Shown here piece after piece: positions 1 through 7,471 of a stretch of DNA of 38,437 nucleotides. Source of the DNA: JAVBRU01 sp031547595 (GTDB lineage Bacteria > Bacillota > Clostridia > Christensenellales > Aristaeellaceae); the NCBI GenBank assembly GCA_031547595.1, contig JAVBRU010000022.1, positions 1 through 38,437 on the forward strand. Direction: 5' to 3'. A program made the translations under genes and the position numbers. The notes below the pieces were generated by a model that saw nothing but the letters and a program-made list of their open reading frames with translations, searched no databases and had not been told where the DNA came from. Every line of letters starts with the position of its first letter. The stretch's first letter is position 1.

Positions 1-76
1 GTGGATGACCTTTGGAATGCCAGCATTCCATGGCCACTACAGCGTTTTTTCGCACCCGCACACCTAGATTACGTTA

Positions 77-236
77 GGGCGTGTTTCAAAACTCTCAACA
101 TGCATCTTCGGGGTGTAAAAGCACCATTTCTGCGTTGTCAAACCTTGAAATAGCGATGCTATTCCGGCGGTTTTCCGCCTTAAACTGGCGCTTTATCCCC
201 TCGAAGCTGCACGTCCCTGACTTTTGAAACACACCC
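77..236. repeat. MITE-like element, copy 1
   Basis: A 160-bp non-coding element that begins GGGCGTGTTTCAAA and ends TTTGAAACACACCC, flanked on both sides by TA (75-76 and 237-238). The terminal repeats continue imperfectly for about 50 bp inward (left ACATGCATCTTCG against right-end complement ACGTGCAGCTTCG), so most of the element can fold into one long hairpin. A further internal stem is GGCGG-tttt-CCGCC. Copies recur at 6758-6917 (4 differences counted by eye) and 9957-10112. The TA duplication and short inverted termini fit a non-autonomous derivative of an IS630/Tc1-mariner-type element. The family assignment is inference, since no transposase of that type is in the window. Confidence 0.85.
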
Positions 237-240
237 TAGA

Positions 241-270
241 AACCCGTGAAGTCAAACAACCGCACGGGTT
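241..270 (-). terminator. weak hairpin after the small Cys-rich gene
   Basis: AACCCGTG (241-248) and CACGGGTT (263-270) form an 8-bp inverted repeat with a 14-nt loop. It lies downstream of the minus-strand gene at 355-570 and is followed on that strand by TTTCT. It could act as a weak intrinsic terminator, but the loop is long and the T-run poor. Confidence 0.35.
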
Positions 271-354
271 CCTTGCGTTTATGTTGTGTGCGTGCGCCGT
301 GTGTACGGCGGTGCACCGGCCTTGGCTCGATACCCAAGTGTGGGTCCAGGAAAA

Positions 355-570
355 TCATTTCCCTGGCGGGGTCTGGGGCAGCTCCCCAGCGTCTTCCTGC
401 CCCTCCTTCGCCGCCGCCGTCCCTCTCAGTGCCGCCACCGCCTCGCGCGACAGCATCTGCCCCGTGCCCAGGCATGCATGGCAGCGGCTCAGGCAGCCCG
501 GGCACACGCAGCTGGCATTGGTATCGCTATGCACCATATATTCATCACAGTTCGGACAAGCGCAGCGCAT
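355..570 (-). CDS. small Cys-rich (zinc-ribbon-like) protein
   Basis: A 71-residue protein beginning MRCACPNCDEYMV. The first 32 residues hold CxCPxC, then CxCPGC and CxxC, a pattern typical of small zinc-binding knuckles; the remainder is low-complexity and Ala/Glu-rich. The start is ATG at 570 because AGAGGA lies 7 nt upstream; the open frame continues further upstream without a ribosome site. A TATAAT sits at 609-604 on the same strand. The overlapping plus-strand and other-frame reading frames here have no ribosome sites and look like shadows. No named family is recognised. A role in metal binding or nucleic-acid contact is only a guess from the cysteines. Confidence 0.6.
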   Translation of the reverse strand: MRCACPNCDEYMVHSDTNASCVCPGCLSRCHACLGTGQMLSREAVAALRGTAAAKEGQEDAGELPQTPPGK

Positions 571-603
571 AAAACATTCCTCTTTTCTCAACAATATGGA
601 AGG

Positions 604-632
604 ATTATACCACATAAAACGTTCTTTTTCGA
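604..632 (-). promoter_or_regulatory. candidate promoter of the Cys-rich gene
   Basis: A perfect TATAAT on the minus strand at 609-604 lies about 35 nt before the ATG at 570. The hexamer 17 bp upstream (TCGAAA) is a poor -35, so only the -10 is convincing. It is divergent from the promoter at 642-670. Confidence 0.45.
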
Positions 633-641
633 GAGGAAGAT

Positions 642-670
642 TTGCCTTTTGACGGCAATGGCGGTATAAT
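642..670 (+). promoter_or_regulatory. promoter of the membrane glycosyltransferase operon
   Basis: TTGCCT (642-647), a 17-bp spacer and TATAAT (665-670) give a good sigma-A-type promoter. Its position decides the start of the next gene: ATG codons at or before 669 overlap the -10 and cannot be used from this transcript, leaving GTG 702. Confidence 0.75.
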
Positions 671-701
671 GGGGGCGGGAAAAACTGCTGGAGGATACGC
701 A

Positions 702-2768
702 GTGCTGGCGATTGTTTATTGGGTGATTTATCTTTTGTGCGGATGTGCCATCATCCGGCTGTTATTGCCGCGCATGCGGCCCATTGCGCGTGTCTGGCTG
801 GGGCTGTGCCTGGGCATTATGCTGATGATGTGGCTGCCCGCGCTGATGGCGTTTGTGATGGACTTTACGGTAGCGGCGCATTTGTGGGCGTTTATCCCGC
901 TGGCGGCGCTGGTGGCAGCTAGCTTCTTATTGCGGGACAAGCGTGAGATGCAGGGCTGGGACGAGAAAGAGACCCAGTTATTGAAAATGCTGTTGGTTGT
1001 AGCACTTCCGCTGACGTTGCTTGGCGCGTACCTGCAATGGACGCACAACATCCGTCCGGGGCTGAACGGTGAGCTGCGGGTGGGGCAAAGCACGTATGGA
1101 GATCTCAACCTGCACCTTGGCATCATCACCAGCCTTCGGAACGCTTCTTTTCCGGCGGACTACAGCATTTTCCCGGGAGAACTGCTGGCCTATCCCTTCC
1201 TGATGGACAGCTTTTCCACCAGCCTCATGCTCTTTGGCATGAGCCTTCGGGACGCGGTGGTGCTGCCCGGCATTGTGATGATGGCGTTGACGTTTGGCGG
1301 CTATATGGTGCTGGCGCAGCGCATGGCATCCGGCAAGCGCGCGGCGGTGCTGGCCACGCTGTTTGTGTTCCTCAATGGCGGGCTGGGCTTCTTCTATTTA
1401 TTGGACATGCAGGGCGTTTCGCTGTCCGGCCCCGCGCAAAGCGCCGGCTCACTTTGGGGGCGCATCCAGAACGTATTGCAGGGCTGGTACCAAACGCCCA
1501 CCAATCACGACAGCTTTGATTTGTATAACTTGCGCTGGAGCAACATCATTTGCGATATGTTTGTGCCGCAGCGCACATTCCTGGGCGGCTGGTGTCAGCT
1601 TTTGCCCTGCCTGTATTTGCTGTATGACGCGCTGGTGCCGCAGCTGCCGGGCGTTGCGCCCTGCCGCAGCATAGGGATCATTGAAGGAAGCGACGGCCCT
1701 ACGGCAGTGTATGCACACAGGCCCTTTGACGCGCGGCGCTTTGTGCTGCTGGGGTTGTGGGCGGGCATGTTGCCGCTTTTGCACACGCACAGCTTCCTGG
1801 CGTTGGGCATGGTGAGCGTGGGGTGGATGGTGTACGACCTGATCCACGCACGCGGGCAGCGCGCTGTTTCGCTGGCCAATTGGGCGATGTATGGCGCGCT
1901 GGCGGTGGCGCTGGCCGCGCCGCAGCTATTGAAGTTCACATTTTCGCAAATCGCGGCGTCCACGGGCGATTCCGGCTATCTGCGCATTCACTTCAACTGG
2001 GTGAACAATCTGGGCAACGGCACGCTGAAGGACAATTACCTGTGGTTTTACATCAAAAACATTGGCGTGCCGTTTGTGCTGCTGTTGCTATCGCTGCTGG
2101 AGAAAAACGAAAAACGCCGGTTTGTTGCCAGCGGCGCGTTTGTGATCTTTGTGATCAGCGAGTTTGTGGTGTTCCAGCCAAATGTGTATGACAACAACAA
2201 GCTGTTCTATGTGTGGTGGGCGCTGTGCGCGGTGCTGGCGGCGGACTATGCGGTGGAACTGTACGACAAGATAAAACCACTTCGTGCGCGGTTTGCTGTG
2301 GCGGCGGTGGCAGTGGTGCTGTTTTTCACCTCTGCAGGGCTGACCATTGCGCGCGAGTGTATATCGGATTATCAGCTGTTCTCCGCGCAGGACGTGCAGG
2401 CGGCGGAGTATATCGAGAAGAACACGCCCGCGGACGCGATGTTCATCAGCTGGACAGAGCACACCAACCCCGTCAGCGCCCTGGCCGGGCGGCGCATCGT
2501 GTGCGGCCCCGGCATATGGCTGTATTACCACGGGTTTGATATCGGCGAGCGCTCCAGCCAGCTGCGCGCATTTTATGCAGACCCTATGGGCAACCTGGAT
2601 TTGATTGAGCGCTATGGGGTGCAGTATATATTTATTGGCAGCTGGGAGCGCTCCGATCTTGTGATCGCATACACCACAATTGCGGAGAATTTTGAGCTGG
2701 TGTTTGAAAGCAGCCATGGCGACATCCAGATCTATAAAGTGCCAGAGGAGATGCTGCCCCGGGGTTGA
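702..2768 (+). CDS. GT-C-like multi-pass membrane glycosyltransferase
   Basis: A roughly 688-residue integral membrane protein with about a dozen hydrophobic segments. An extended loop after the second or third segment includes YGDLNLHLGIITS, and the last 120 residues form a soluble domain (AAEYIEKNTP...YIFIGSWERSD). That layout, with an acidic motif in the first large loop and a globular C-terminus, matches GT-C fold transferases, which use lipid-phosphate sugars and act on the outer face of the membrane. The exact family and substrate cannot be named. Start GTG 702 has GGAGG 7 nt upstream and sits downstream of the -10 at 665-670; the longer frame from 642 overlaps the promoter. It is followed closely by a GtrA-like gene, consistent with lipid-linked sugar handling. 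Confidence 0.7.
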   Translation: MLAIVYWVIYLLCGCAIIRLLLPRMRPIARVWLGLCLGIMLMMWLPALMAFVMDFTVAAHLWAFIPLAALVAASFLLRDKREMQGWDEKETQLLKMLLVVALPLTLLGAYLQWTHNIRPGLNGELRVGQSTYGDLNLHLGIITSLRNASFPADYSIFPGELLAYPFLMDSFSTSLMLFGMSLRDAVVLPGIVMMALTFGGYMVLAQRMASGKRAAVLATLFVFLNGGLGFFYLLDMQGVSLSGPAQSAGSLWGRIQNVLQGWYQTPTNHDSFDLYNLRWSNIICDMFVPQRTFLGGWCQLLPCLYLLYDALVPQLPGVAPCRSIGIIEGSDGPTAVYAHRPFDARRFVLLGLWAGMLPLLHTHSFLALGMVSVGWMVYDLIHARGQRAVSLANWAMYGALAVALAAPQLLKFTFSQIAASTGDSGYLRIHFNWVNNLGNGTLKDNYLWFYIKNIGVPFVLLLLSLLEKNEKRRFVASGAFVIFVISEFVVFQPNVYDNNKLFYVWWALCAVLAADYAVELYDKIKPLRARFAVAAVAVVLFFTSAGLTIARECISDYQLFSAQDVQAAEYIEKNTPADAMFISWTEHTNPVSALAGRRIVCGPGIWLYYHGFDIGERSSQLRAFYADPMGNLDLIERYGVQYIFIGSWERSDLVIAYTTIAENFELVFESSHGDIQIYKVPEEMLPRG

Positions 2769-2775
2769 AGCGTTT

Positions 2776-3006
2776 TTGCGGTACTCCCTCTTGCACAACC
2801 GCCCGGTGAAGGTGTTGTTTGCGGGTGATCCTTTGAAGTACCACACCATCACCGTGATCGGCATGGAGGGGGACAGGCTCAGCTACCTGACGGCGCGCAA
2901 AAAAACGCCCGTCACTATTGAAATAAGCGAAATTTTGACTGCGGGCTACGCAAGGGGCGACCATGGCGACCCGCTGGAAAACGCGGCACGGGAAGGAAAA
3001 TTATGA
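2776..3006 (+). CDS. small hypothetical protein, coupled to the GtrA-like gene
   Basis: A frame of about 76 residues (FLRYSLLHNRPVKVLFAG...) ends 2 nt into the next gene in the overlap ATGA, a classic translational-coupling arrangement. The first in-frame plausible start is TTG 2776, behind GGGG at 2761-2764; an upstream ATG in the frame lies deep inside the previous gene. The alternating hydrophobic and polar residues (ITVIGMEGDRLSYLTARKKTPVTIEI) suggest a small beta-barrel or SH3-like fold. No family is recognised. It may be a small regulatory or accessory protein of the glycosyltransferase unit. Confidence 0.5.
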   Translation: MRYSLLHNRPVKVLFAGDPLKYHTITVIGMEGDRLSYLTARKKTPVTIEISEILTAGYARGDHGDPLENAAREGKL

Positions 3007-3458
3007 TCGATAAAATTAAAGCGTTATTGAAAGACAAAGCGCGCATGCGGGAACTGGTCCTGTATGTGGTGGCCGGCGCACTGACAACCGCAGTCAACTG
3101 GCTGGTGTATCTGGCAGTGACAACCGTGCTGGGGCTGGATGGTTATGGCCGGGGCGAGAGCACGTATACGCTGATTGCCAACATCGGCAGCATCGCCGCG
3201 TGGGTGCTGTCGGTGCTGTTTGCGTTTTTCATCAACAAGAAATTTGTGTTTCAAAGCCAGGAAAAGAAGCTCGGAGCATGGAAAGAATTTTCGCTTTTCG
3301 TATCCGCGCGCGTGCTCAGCTATCTGTTGTTTGACCTTGCGCTGTTCACGGTATGCCTGTACCTGATGGACGACAAGATCGCCAAGCTGCTGATGAATGT
3401 GTTGGTGATCGTGTTCAATTATGCTGCCAGCAAGCTGGTGATTTTTAAGAAAAGATAA
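3003..3458 (+). CDS. GtrA-like membrane protein
   Basis: A 151-residue protein with four hydrophobic segments and the GtrA-family (PF04138) hallmarks: an N-terminal ELVLYVVAGALTTAVNWLVY helix, the FFINKKFVF motif after the second helix, and a C-terminal NYAASKLVIFKK. GtrA-type proteins are linked to membrane translocation of polyprenyl-phosphate-linked sugars. The start ATG 3003 overlaps the previous stop. With the GT-C-like gene upstream, it suggests glycosylation of an exported polymer or protein. Length is normal for the family. Confidence 0.85.
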   Translation: MIDKIKALLKDKARMRELVLYVVAGALTTAVNWLVYLAVTTVLGLDGYGRGESTYTLIANIGSIAAWVLSVLFAFFINKKFVFQSQEKKLGAWKEFSLFVSARVLSYLLFDLALFTVCLYLMDDKIAKLLMNVLVIVFNYAASKLVIFKKR

Positions 3459-3472
3459 AAGGGGTGGAACGA

Positions 3473-5041
3473 ATGAAAAAATGCCTGGCGATCTTGCTTC
3501 TGCTACTGACCCTGCTGCCCTCTGCCTTGGCCCAGAGCGAAGTGCCGGAGCTGCAGCCCAGCCGTGTGCCGGTGGGCGGCGATGATTTCCTTGTTATCAT
3601 GAAGAGTTATGAGTCGTGGACATTCGTCACCCCGGCCAATCTGGAAGAAAACATGGCACTGTGCACCAAGCGCGGGGATAACATCGACGATGTGCGCGCG
3701 CGTTTTCAAGCCGGTACCATCCAGTGGGAGGCATATCACAAATCCCTGCCCAAGGGCTGTGTGCGCATGGAGATCATTGAGGACGCCTTTACCCGTAACT
3801 TCTTCCATACGGCTGATTTTACCGAAAAGTATGTTGCCGGCATCTGGAAAACCCGCATCCTGGAGGAGTGGGCGCTGGAGCGCTATAACATCTACGACAT
3901 CATTAGCCTGGAATGGCTGAACAACCAGAACCAGGCACACAGAGCGTACCGGGTTGCCTTTGTTACAAAAGCGCCCTATCCTTACGAGTCCGGTATTGCC
4001 ATGCTGACCTTCTATAACGGAAAAGCGTATTTCCAGATGTACACACAGCTGATCCCGGCCAGCAAGCTGAAATACCTGAGCAATGACAGCACGAAACACT
4101 TCCTGTATGACAAGACAAGCACCCTCGGCGGTGCGCCCATTGTGAAGCTGCCCATTTTGCGCGACCCGTATGCCGACCTGTGGCAAAAGCAGGCCACGGT
4201 GTTCAACGCGCACACCGGCGATTTTGAGTATGGCGGCACTACGGAAGAGGGCGTCAGCGTCACCGTTCAGGGCGGCGGGGAAACGGTGGACGCCAAGGTG
4301 GCCTCGGACGGCGCTTTCACCTATGTGCTACCCGTGCATGAGGAAGGCATCCTGCAGGTGACCTACACCGCAACCCGCAAAGACCGCACGGAAAATACCC
4401 TCACCGAATACTTCTCTGTCAATGACGGCATGGCCGCGCTCACGCTGTATACCTACCCTTACGGCGATCTGCTGAAAGACAAGGCCGAGGTATCCGGCAA
4501 GGCGTCGCCCGGCGCAGTGGTGACGCTGCAAATCGACGAGGGCGCACCGCAGGTGCTGGCCCTGGATAGTAAGGGCGAGTTCAAGCAGGCCATCACTGCA
4601 GATTATTTTGTGCAACACGCCATGACGCTGACCGTGCAGGAGGAAGGGCTGGAGGAATGCGTGGTCAAAATGCCCTTCGAGCTGTGGTATGAGGACGCCG
4701 CCAAGGGCATCGCCGCCTATAAAAAGCAACTGGACAGCGATGTAAAAATGAAAGCGCTGTTTGCCGATCCCGGCCAGTACGTGGGCAAAAAGGTGAAGCT
4801 GGAGGTGTATGTGTCCAGCATTGAGCGCCGGGACGGCAACCTGTACATCAACGCGAACATCTATCAAAACAAGGATCAAAAGCTGATTTTGCTGTGCGAT
4901 AGCTATCTGAACGACGAAATCGTGGACAAAATGATCCTGACCGTGTATGGCGAGTTTCAGGAGCCGACCTTGACGGACAGCCCCATCCCCCGGCTGTACA
5001 TCCAGTTTATATCCTATCAGAAAACAGTATACTCCCGATAA
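3473..5041 (+). CDS. secreted multidomain protein, tandem paralogue 1
   Basis: A 522-residue exported protein. MKKCLAILLLLLTLLPSALA is a signal peptide with probable cleavage after ALA. The first ~220 mature residues are an unrecognised domain (SYESWTFVTPANLEE, FQAGTIQWEAYHKSLPKG). Two Ig-like or carboxypeptidase-regulatory-like beta domains follow (EGVSVTVQGGGETVDAKV; AEVSGKASPGAVVTLQID). The C-terminal ~110 residues (VGKKVKLEVYVSSIERRDGN) look OB-fold-like. Start ATG 3473 has AGGGGTGG in front; a GTG three codons earlier is inside that ribosome site. It follows the GtrA-like gene by 14 nt and is followed by a close paralogue, so both are probably in the glycosyltransferase operon and may be its glycosylated products or partners. 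Function unknown. Confidence 0.75.
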   Translation: MKKCLAILLLLLTLLPSALAQSEVPELQPSRVPVGGDDFLVIMKSYESWTFVTPANLEENMALCTKRGDNIDDVRARFQAGTIQWEAYHKSLPKGCVRMEIIEDAFTRNFFHTADFTEKYVAGIWKTRILEEWALERYNIYDIISLEWLNNQNQAHRAYRVAFVTKAPYPYESGIAMLTFYNGKAYFQMYTQLIPASKLKYLSNDSTKHFLYDKTSTLGGAPIVKLPILRDPYADLWQKQATVFNAHTGDFEYGGTTEEGVSVTVQGGGETVDAKVASDGAFTYVLPVHEEGILQVTYTATRKDRTENTLTEYFSVNDGMAALTLYTYPYGDLLKDKAEVSGKASPGAVVTLQIDEGAPQVLALDSKGEFKQAITADYFVQHAMTLTVQEEGLEECVVKMPFELWYEDAAKGIAAYKKQLDSDVKMKALFADPGQYVGKKVKLEVYVSSIERRDGNLYINANIYQNKDQKLILLCDSYLNDEIVDKMILTVYGEFQEPTLTDSPIPRLYIQFISYQKTVYSR

Positions 5042-5056
5042 AAAGGAGAATACCCC

Positions 5057-6625
5057 ATGAAGAAATGTCTGGCGCTGTTGCTGCTGTTGCTGCTGATATT
5101 CCCCTCTGCCCTGGCGCAGGGCGAGGTGCCGGAGGTGCTGCCCAGCCGTGTGCCGGTGGGCGGCGAGGACTTCCTGTTCCTCATGATGTCCTACGAAACC
5201 TGGACTTTTGTGACCCCCAATAATTTGGAGCAATATATAGACCTATGCACCAAACGCGGCGACAGCGCGGAGGAAGTGCGGCAGCGTTTCTTTGCCGGCA
5301 CCATCCAGTGGGAAGCATACCACAAATCCTTGCCCAAGGGCCTGGTGCGCGCGGAAATCATTGAGGACGCCTTCACCCGCAGCTTCTTTGCCATGTCCGA
5401 GCATTCTTTGTACCAGCTCAAAACCACGTGGAAGACAGCTGTGGAGGAAGAGTGGAACCTTGACCGTTATGAGATTCTGGGCATTTATGATGTCAATGAC
5501 GGCGATATCAACGATCCCTATAATATTGGCTATAAATTCTCGTACATCACCAAAGCGCCCTACCCCTACGAGTCCGGCATTGGGGATTTGACATTCTATA
5601 ACGGCAAGGCATACCTGGTCACCTATGTGCAGCTGACGCCCGCCAGCAAAGAACGGCTGCTGCAAAACGACAGCACATATGACTTTTTATACCCGAAAAC
5701 GGGCGTATTGCGCCGAACGCGCCCCAAGCTGGCCTCGCCCAACCGCGCGGCATATGCCGATCTGGGTTATCGCGATCAGGTGATTTTCAACCTCCACACC
5801 GGGGATTTTGCCTTTGGCGGCAAGACCGAGCCGGGCGCGGAGGTGGCCGTCACCGCCGCGGGGCGCACGGTGGATGCCGAGGTTTCGGCGGATGGCACAT
5901 TCGCCTATACCCTCCCGCTGACAGAAGAGGGCAACACGTATATCAGCTATACCGCCACCCGATACGACCGCACGGAGAACACCATCTCCCAGCAGGTCAC
6001 CGTCAACGATAGCATGGCAGCGCTCACCCTCTATACCTACCCCTACGGAAGGTTCTTGCAAGATACTGCTGAGGTATCGGGCAAAGCCACCCCCGGCGCG
6101 GTGGTGACACTGCAAATCGACGAGGAAGAGCCGCTGGAGGTCGCCCTTGACAGGAACGGCGAGTTCAAGCAAACCATCAAAAGTGAGCTTTTTGTGGATC
6201 ACGCCATGACGCTGACCGTGCACGAAGAGGGCATGGAGGATTGCGTGGTCAAGATGCCCTTCTGGCTTCTGTATGCAGAGGCATCCAAGAACATTGCCAC
6301 GTATCAAAAGCAGCTGGACAGCGATGTGAAAATGAAAGCGCTGTTTGAAGCCCCTGCACAGTACGTGGGCAAAAAGGTGAAGCTGGAGATTTATGCAGAT
6401 AAGATCGAGCGCCGGGACGGTAATATGTATATCCACGCACACATGAACGCCAATAAGGATCAAAAGCTGATTTTGCTATGCGACAGCTATTTTGAAGATA
6501 GTCTGTCCGAAAAAATGATTCTGACCGTTTATGGCGATTTGCAAGAACCTTCGCAGGAAGATAAACCGCTGCCCCGGTTGCATGTTATGTTTATTTCCTA
6601 CCTCAAATATGTTTACTCCAGGTAA
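5057..6625 (+). CDS. secreted multidomain protein, tandem paralogue 2
   Basis: A 522-residue paralogue of the preceding protein, collinear over its whole length: same signal peptide (MKKCLALLLLLLLIFPSALA), the N-terminal VPVGGEDFLFLMMSYETWTF block, two beta-sandwich repeats with the PGAVVTLQIDE motif, and the C-terminal VGKKVKLEIYADKIERRDGN region. The central part (about residues 120-220) diverges most. It starts at ATG 5057 behind AAAAGGAG, 15 nt after its neighbour's stop. The arrangement is a tandem duplication with divergence. It is the last gene of the unit; no clear intrinsic terminator follows. Confidence 0.75.
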   Translation: MKKCLALLLLLLLIFPSALAQGEVPEVLPSRVPVGGEDFLFLMMSYETWTFVTPNNLEQYIDLCTKRGDSAEEVRQRFFAGTIQWEAYHKSLPKGLVRAEIIEDAFTRSFFAMSEHSLYQLKTTWKTAVEEEWNLDRYEILGIYDVNDGDINDPYNIGYKFSYITKAPYPYESGIGDLTFYNGKAYLVTYVQLTPASKERLLQNDSTYDFLYPKTGVLRRTRPKLASPNRAAYADLGYRDQVIFNLHTGDFAFGGKTEPGAEVAVTAAGRTVDAEVSADGTFAYTLPLTEEGNTYISYTATRYDRTENTISQQVTVNDSMAALTLYTYPYGRFLQDTAEVSGKATPGAVVTLQIDEEEPLEVALDRNGEFKQTIKSELFVDHAMTLTVHEEGMEDCVVKMPFWLLYAEASKNIATYQKQLDSDVKMKALFEAPAQYVGKKVKLEIYADKIERRDGNMYIHAHMNANKDQKLILLCDSYFEDSLSEKMILTVYGDLQEPSQEDKPLPRLHVMFISYLKYVYSR

Positions 6626-6757
6626 GCCAGCCGTGTCTCATATTATCGCGGCATTGACGCGTACCAACTATGCCGGGTCTACCGTGTGGCGGCATAAGGA
6701 GAATGGGCTGAAGAAAGCGGATGAAATATTTCCAACAGCTGGCACGTTATTTTGCTA
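6626..6757. other. gene-free stretch before MITE copy 2
   Basis: Within the 400-bp gap between the secreted protein and the MarR gene, these 132 bases hold no convincing gene. A frame continuing through here (…TNYAGSTVWRHKENG) has no start of its own and is not recognised. The rest of the gap is MITE copy 2 (6758-6917) and the MarR promoter/operator (6974-7021). Confidence 0.5.
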
Positions 6758-6917
6758 GGGCGTGTTTCAAAACTCTAAACATGCATCTTCGGGGTGTAAA
6801 AGCACCATTTCTGCGTTGTCAAACCTTGAAATAGCGATGCTATTCCGGCGGTTTTCCGCCTTGAACAGGCGCTTTATTCCCTCGAAGCTGCACGTCCCTG
6901 ACTTTTGAAACACACCC
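6758..6917. repeat. MITE-like element, copy 2
   Basis: A 160-bp copy of the element at 77-236, differing from it at four positions counted by eye. Its flanks are TA at 6756-6757 and TA at 6918-6919, and it has the same 14-nt terminal inverted repeat with one mismatch. It sits between the end of the secreted-protein unit and the MarR promoter. The near-identity of copies 1 and 2 suggests recent movement. Confidence 0.85.
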
Positions 6918-6973
6918 TAAATGATCAGGTGTGCTGGGTATCGGGGAAATACGCTAAATCATATAGCCGCCCA

Positions 6974-7021
6974 TTGACAAAGTAAACCGGATGTACTATA
7001 ATTAAGTACATCCGGTTTACT
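6974..7021 (+). promoter_or_regulatory. near-consensus promoter with embedded MarR-type operator
   Basis: TTGACA (6974-6979), a 17-bp spacer and TATAAT (6997-7002) match the consensus exactly. A perfect 17-bp inverted repeat, AGTAAACCGGATGTACT (6981-6997) and its complement (7005-7021), brackets the -10 with a 7-bp centre. The palindrome covers the spacer, the -10 and the likely transcription start, so a bound dimer would block polymerase. Autorepression by the MarR protein just downstream is the natural reading and is typical of that family. The binding itself is inferred. Confidence 0.85.
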
Positions 7022-7042
7022 ATTATGCAGGAGGCGGGCATT

Positions 7043-7471
7043 TTGCAGGACTACATGGACGCTGCGGAGCAGATATCCCTGTTTTGCCGCATGAACATCA
7101 ATGCCAAGAAGGAGCTCCCCATCCGCTCCAGCGAAATGGGGATGCTGATCTACCTGGTGAAAGCAGAGGGGGACAAAACGCCCCTGGGGGTGGCGAACTT
7201 TTTCAAGGTGACCAAAGCCATGGCCACCAACATGGTCAGCTCCCTGTTAAGGCAGGGCTATATCGAAAAAGAGCAATCAGAAAAGGACAAGCGCAGCTTT
7301 TTCTTAAAGCCCACCGATAAGGCACTCACGTTGGTTAATCAAACCTACACCGAGTATTTCAAGACCATGGCGCTGCTGAAGGAACGGATGGGCGACGGAG
7401 ACTTTCAGTGTCTAGTCAATATGCTGACAAAGGCCAATGCAGTTCTGTTGGAGGAAAAAGAAAATGGGTAA
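7043..7471 (+). CDS. MarR-family transcriptional regulator
   Basis: A protein of about 142 residues with the MarR winged-helix layout: N-terminal dimer helices (DYMDAAEQISLFCRMNI), helix-turn-helix TPLGVANFFKVTKAMATNMVSSLLRQGYI, wing SEKDKRSFFLKPT, and C-terminal dimerisation helices. An ATG at 7025 opens the frame, but it lies only ~16 nt after the expected transcription start and has no ribosome site. AGGAGG at 7029-7034 sits 8 nt before TTG 7043, so TTG is preferred; the alternative adds six residues. The gene is the first of a three-gene operon with an NmrA-like reductase and a flavodoxin, with overlapping ends. Family members often sense small phenolics or oxidants, which would suit these redox neighbours. 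Confidence 0.85.
   Translation: MQDYMDAAEQISLFCRMNINAKKELPIRSSEMGMLIYLVKAEGDKTPLGVANFFKVTKAMATNMVSSLLRQGYIEKEQSEKDKRSFFLKPTDKALTLVNQTYTEYFKTMALLKERMGDGDFQCLVNMLTKANAVLLEEKENG

Noticed and set aside
14..29. GGAATGC-CA-GCATTCC palindrome at the left edge
   Set aside because: A short palindrome with no assignable neighbour because the window begins here. The open frame over the first 76 bases cannot be identified.
4328..5233. 301-residue minus-strand open frame across the two secreted paralogues
   Set aside because: It mirrors the real coding strand, spans the joint of two genes and has no recognisable motif.
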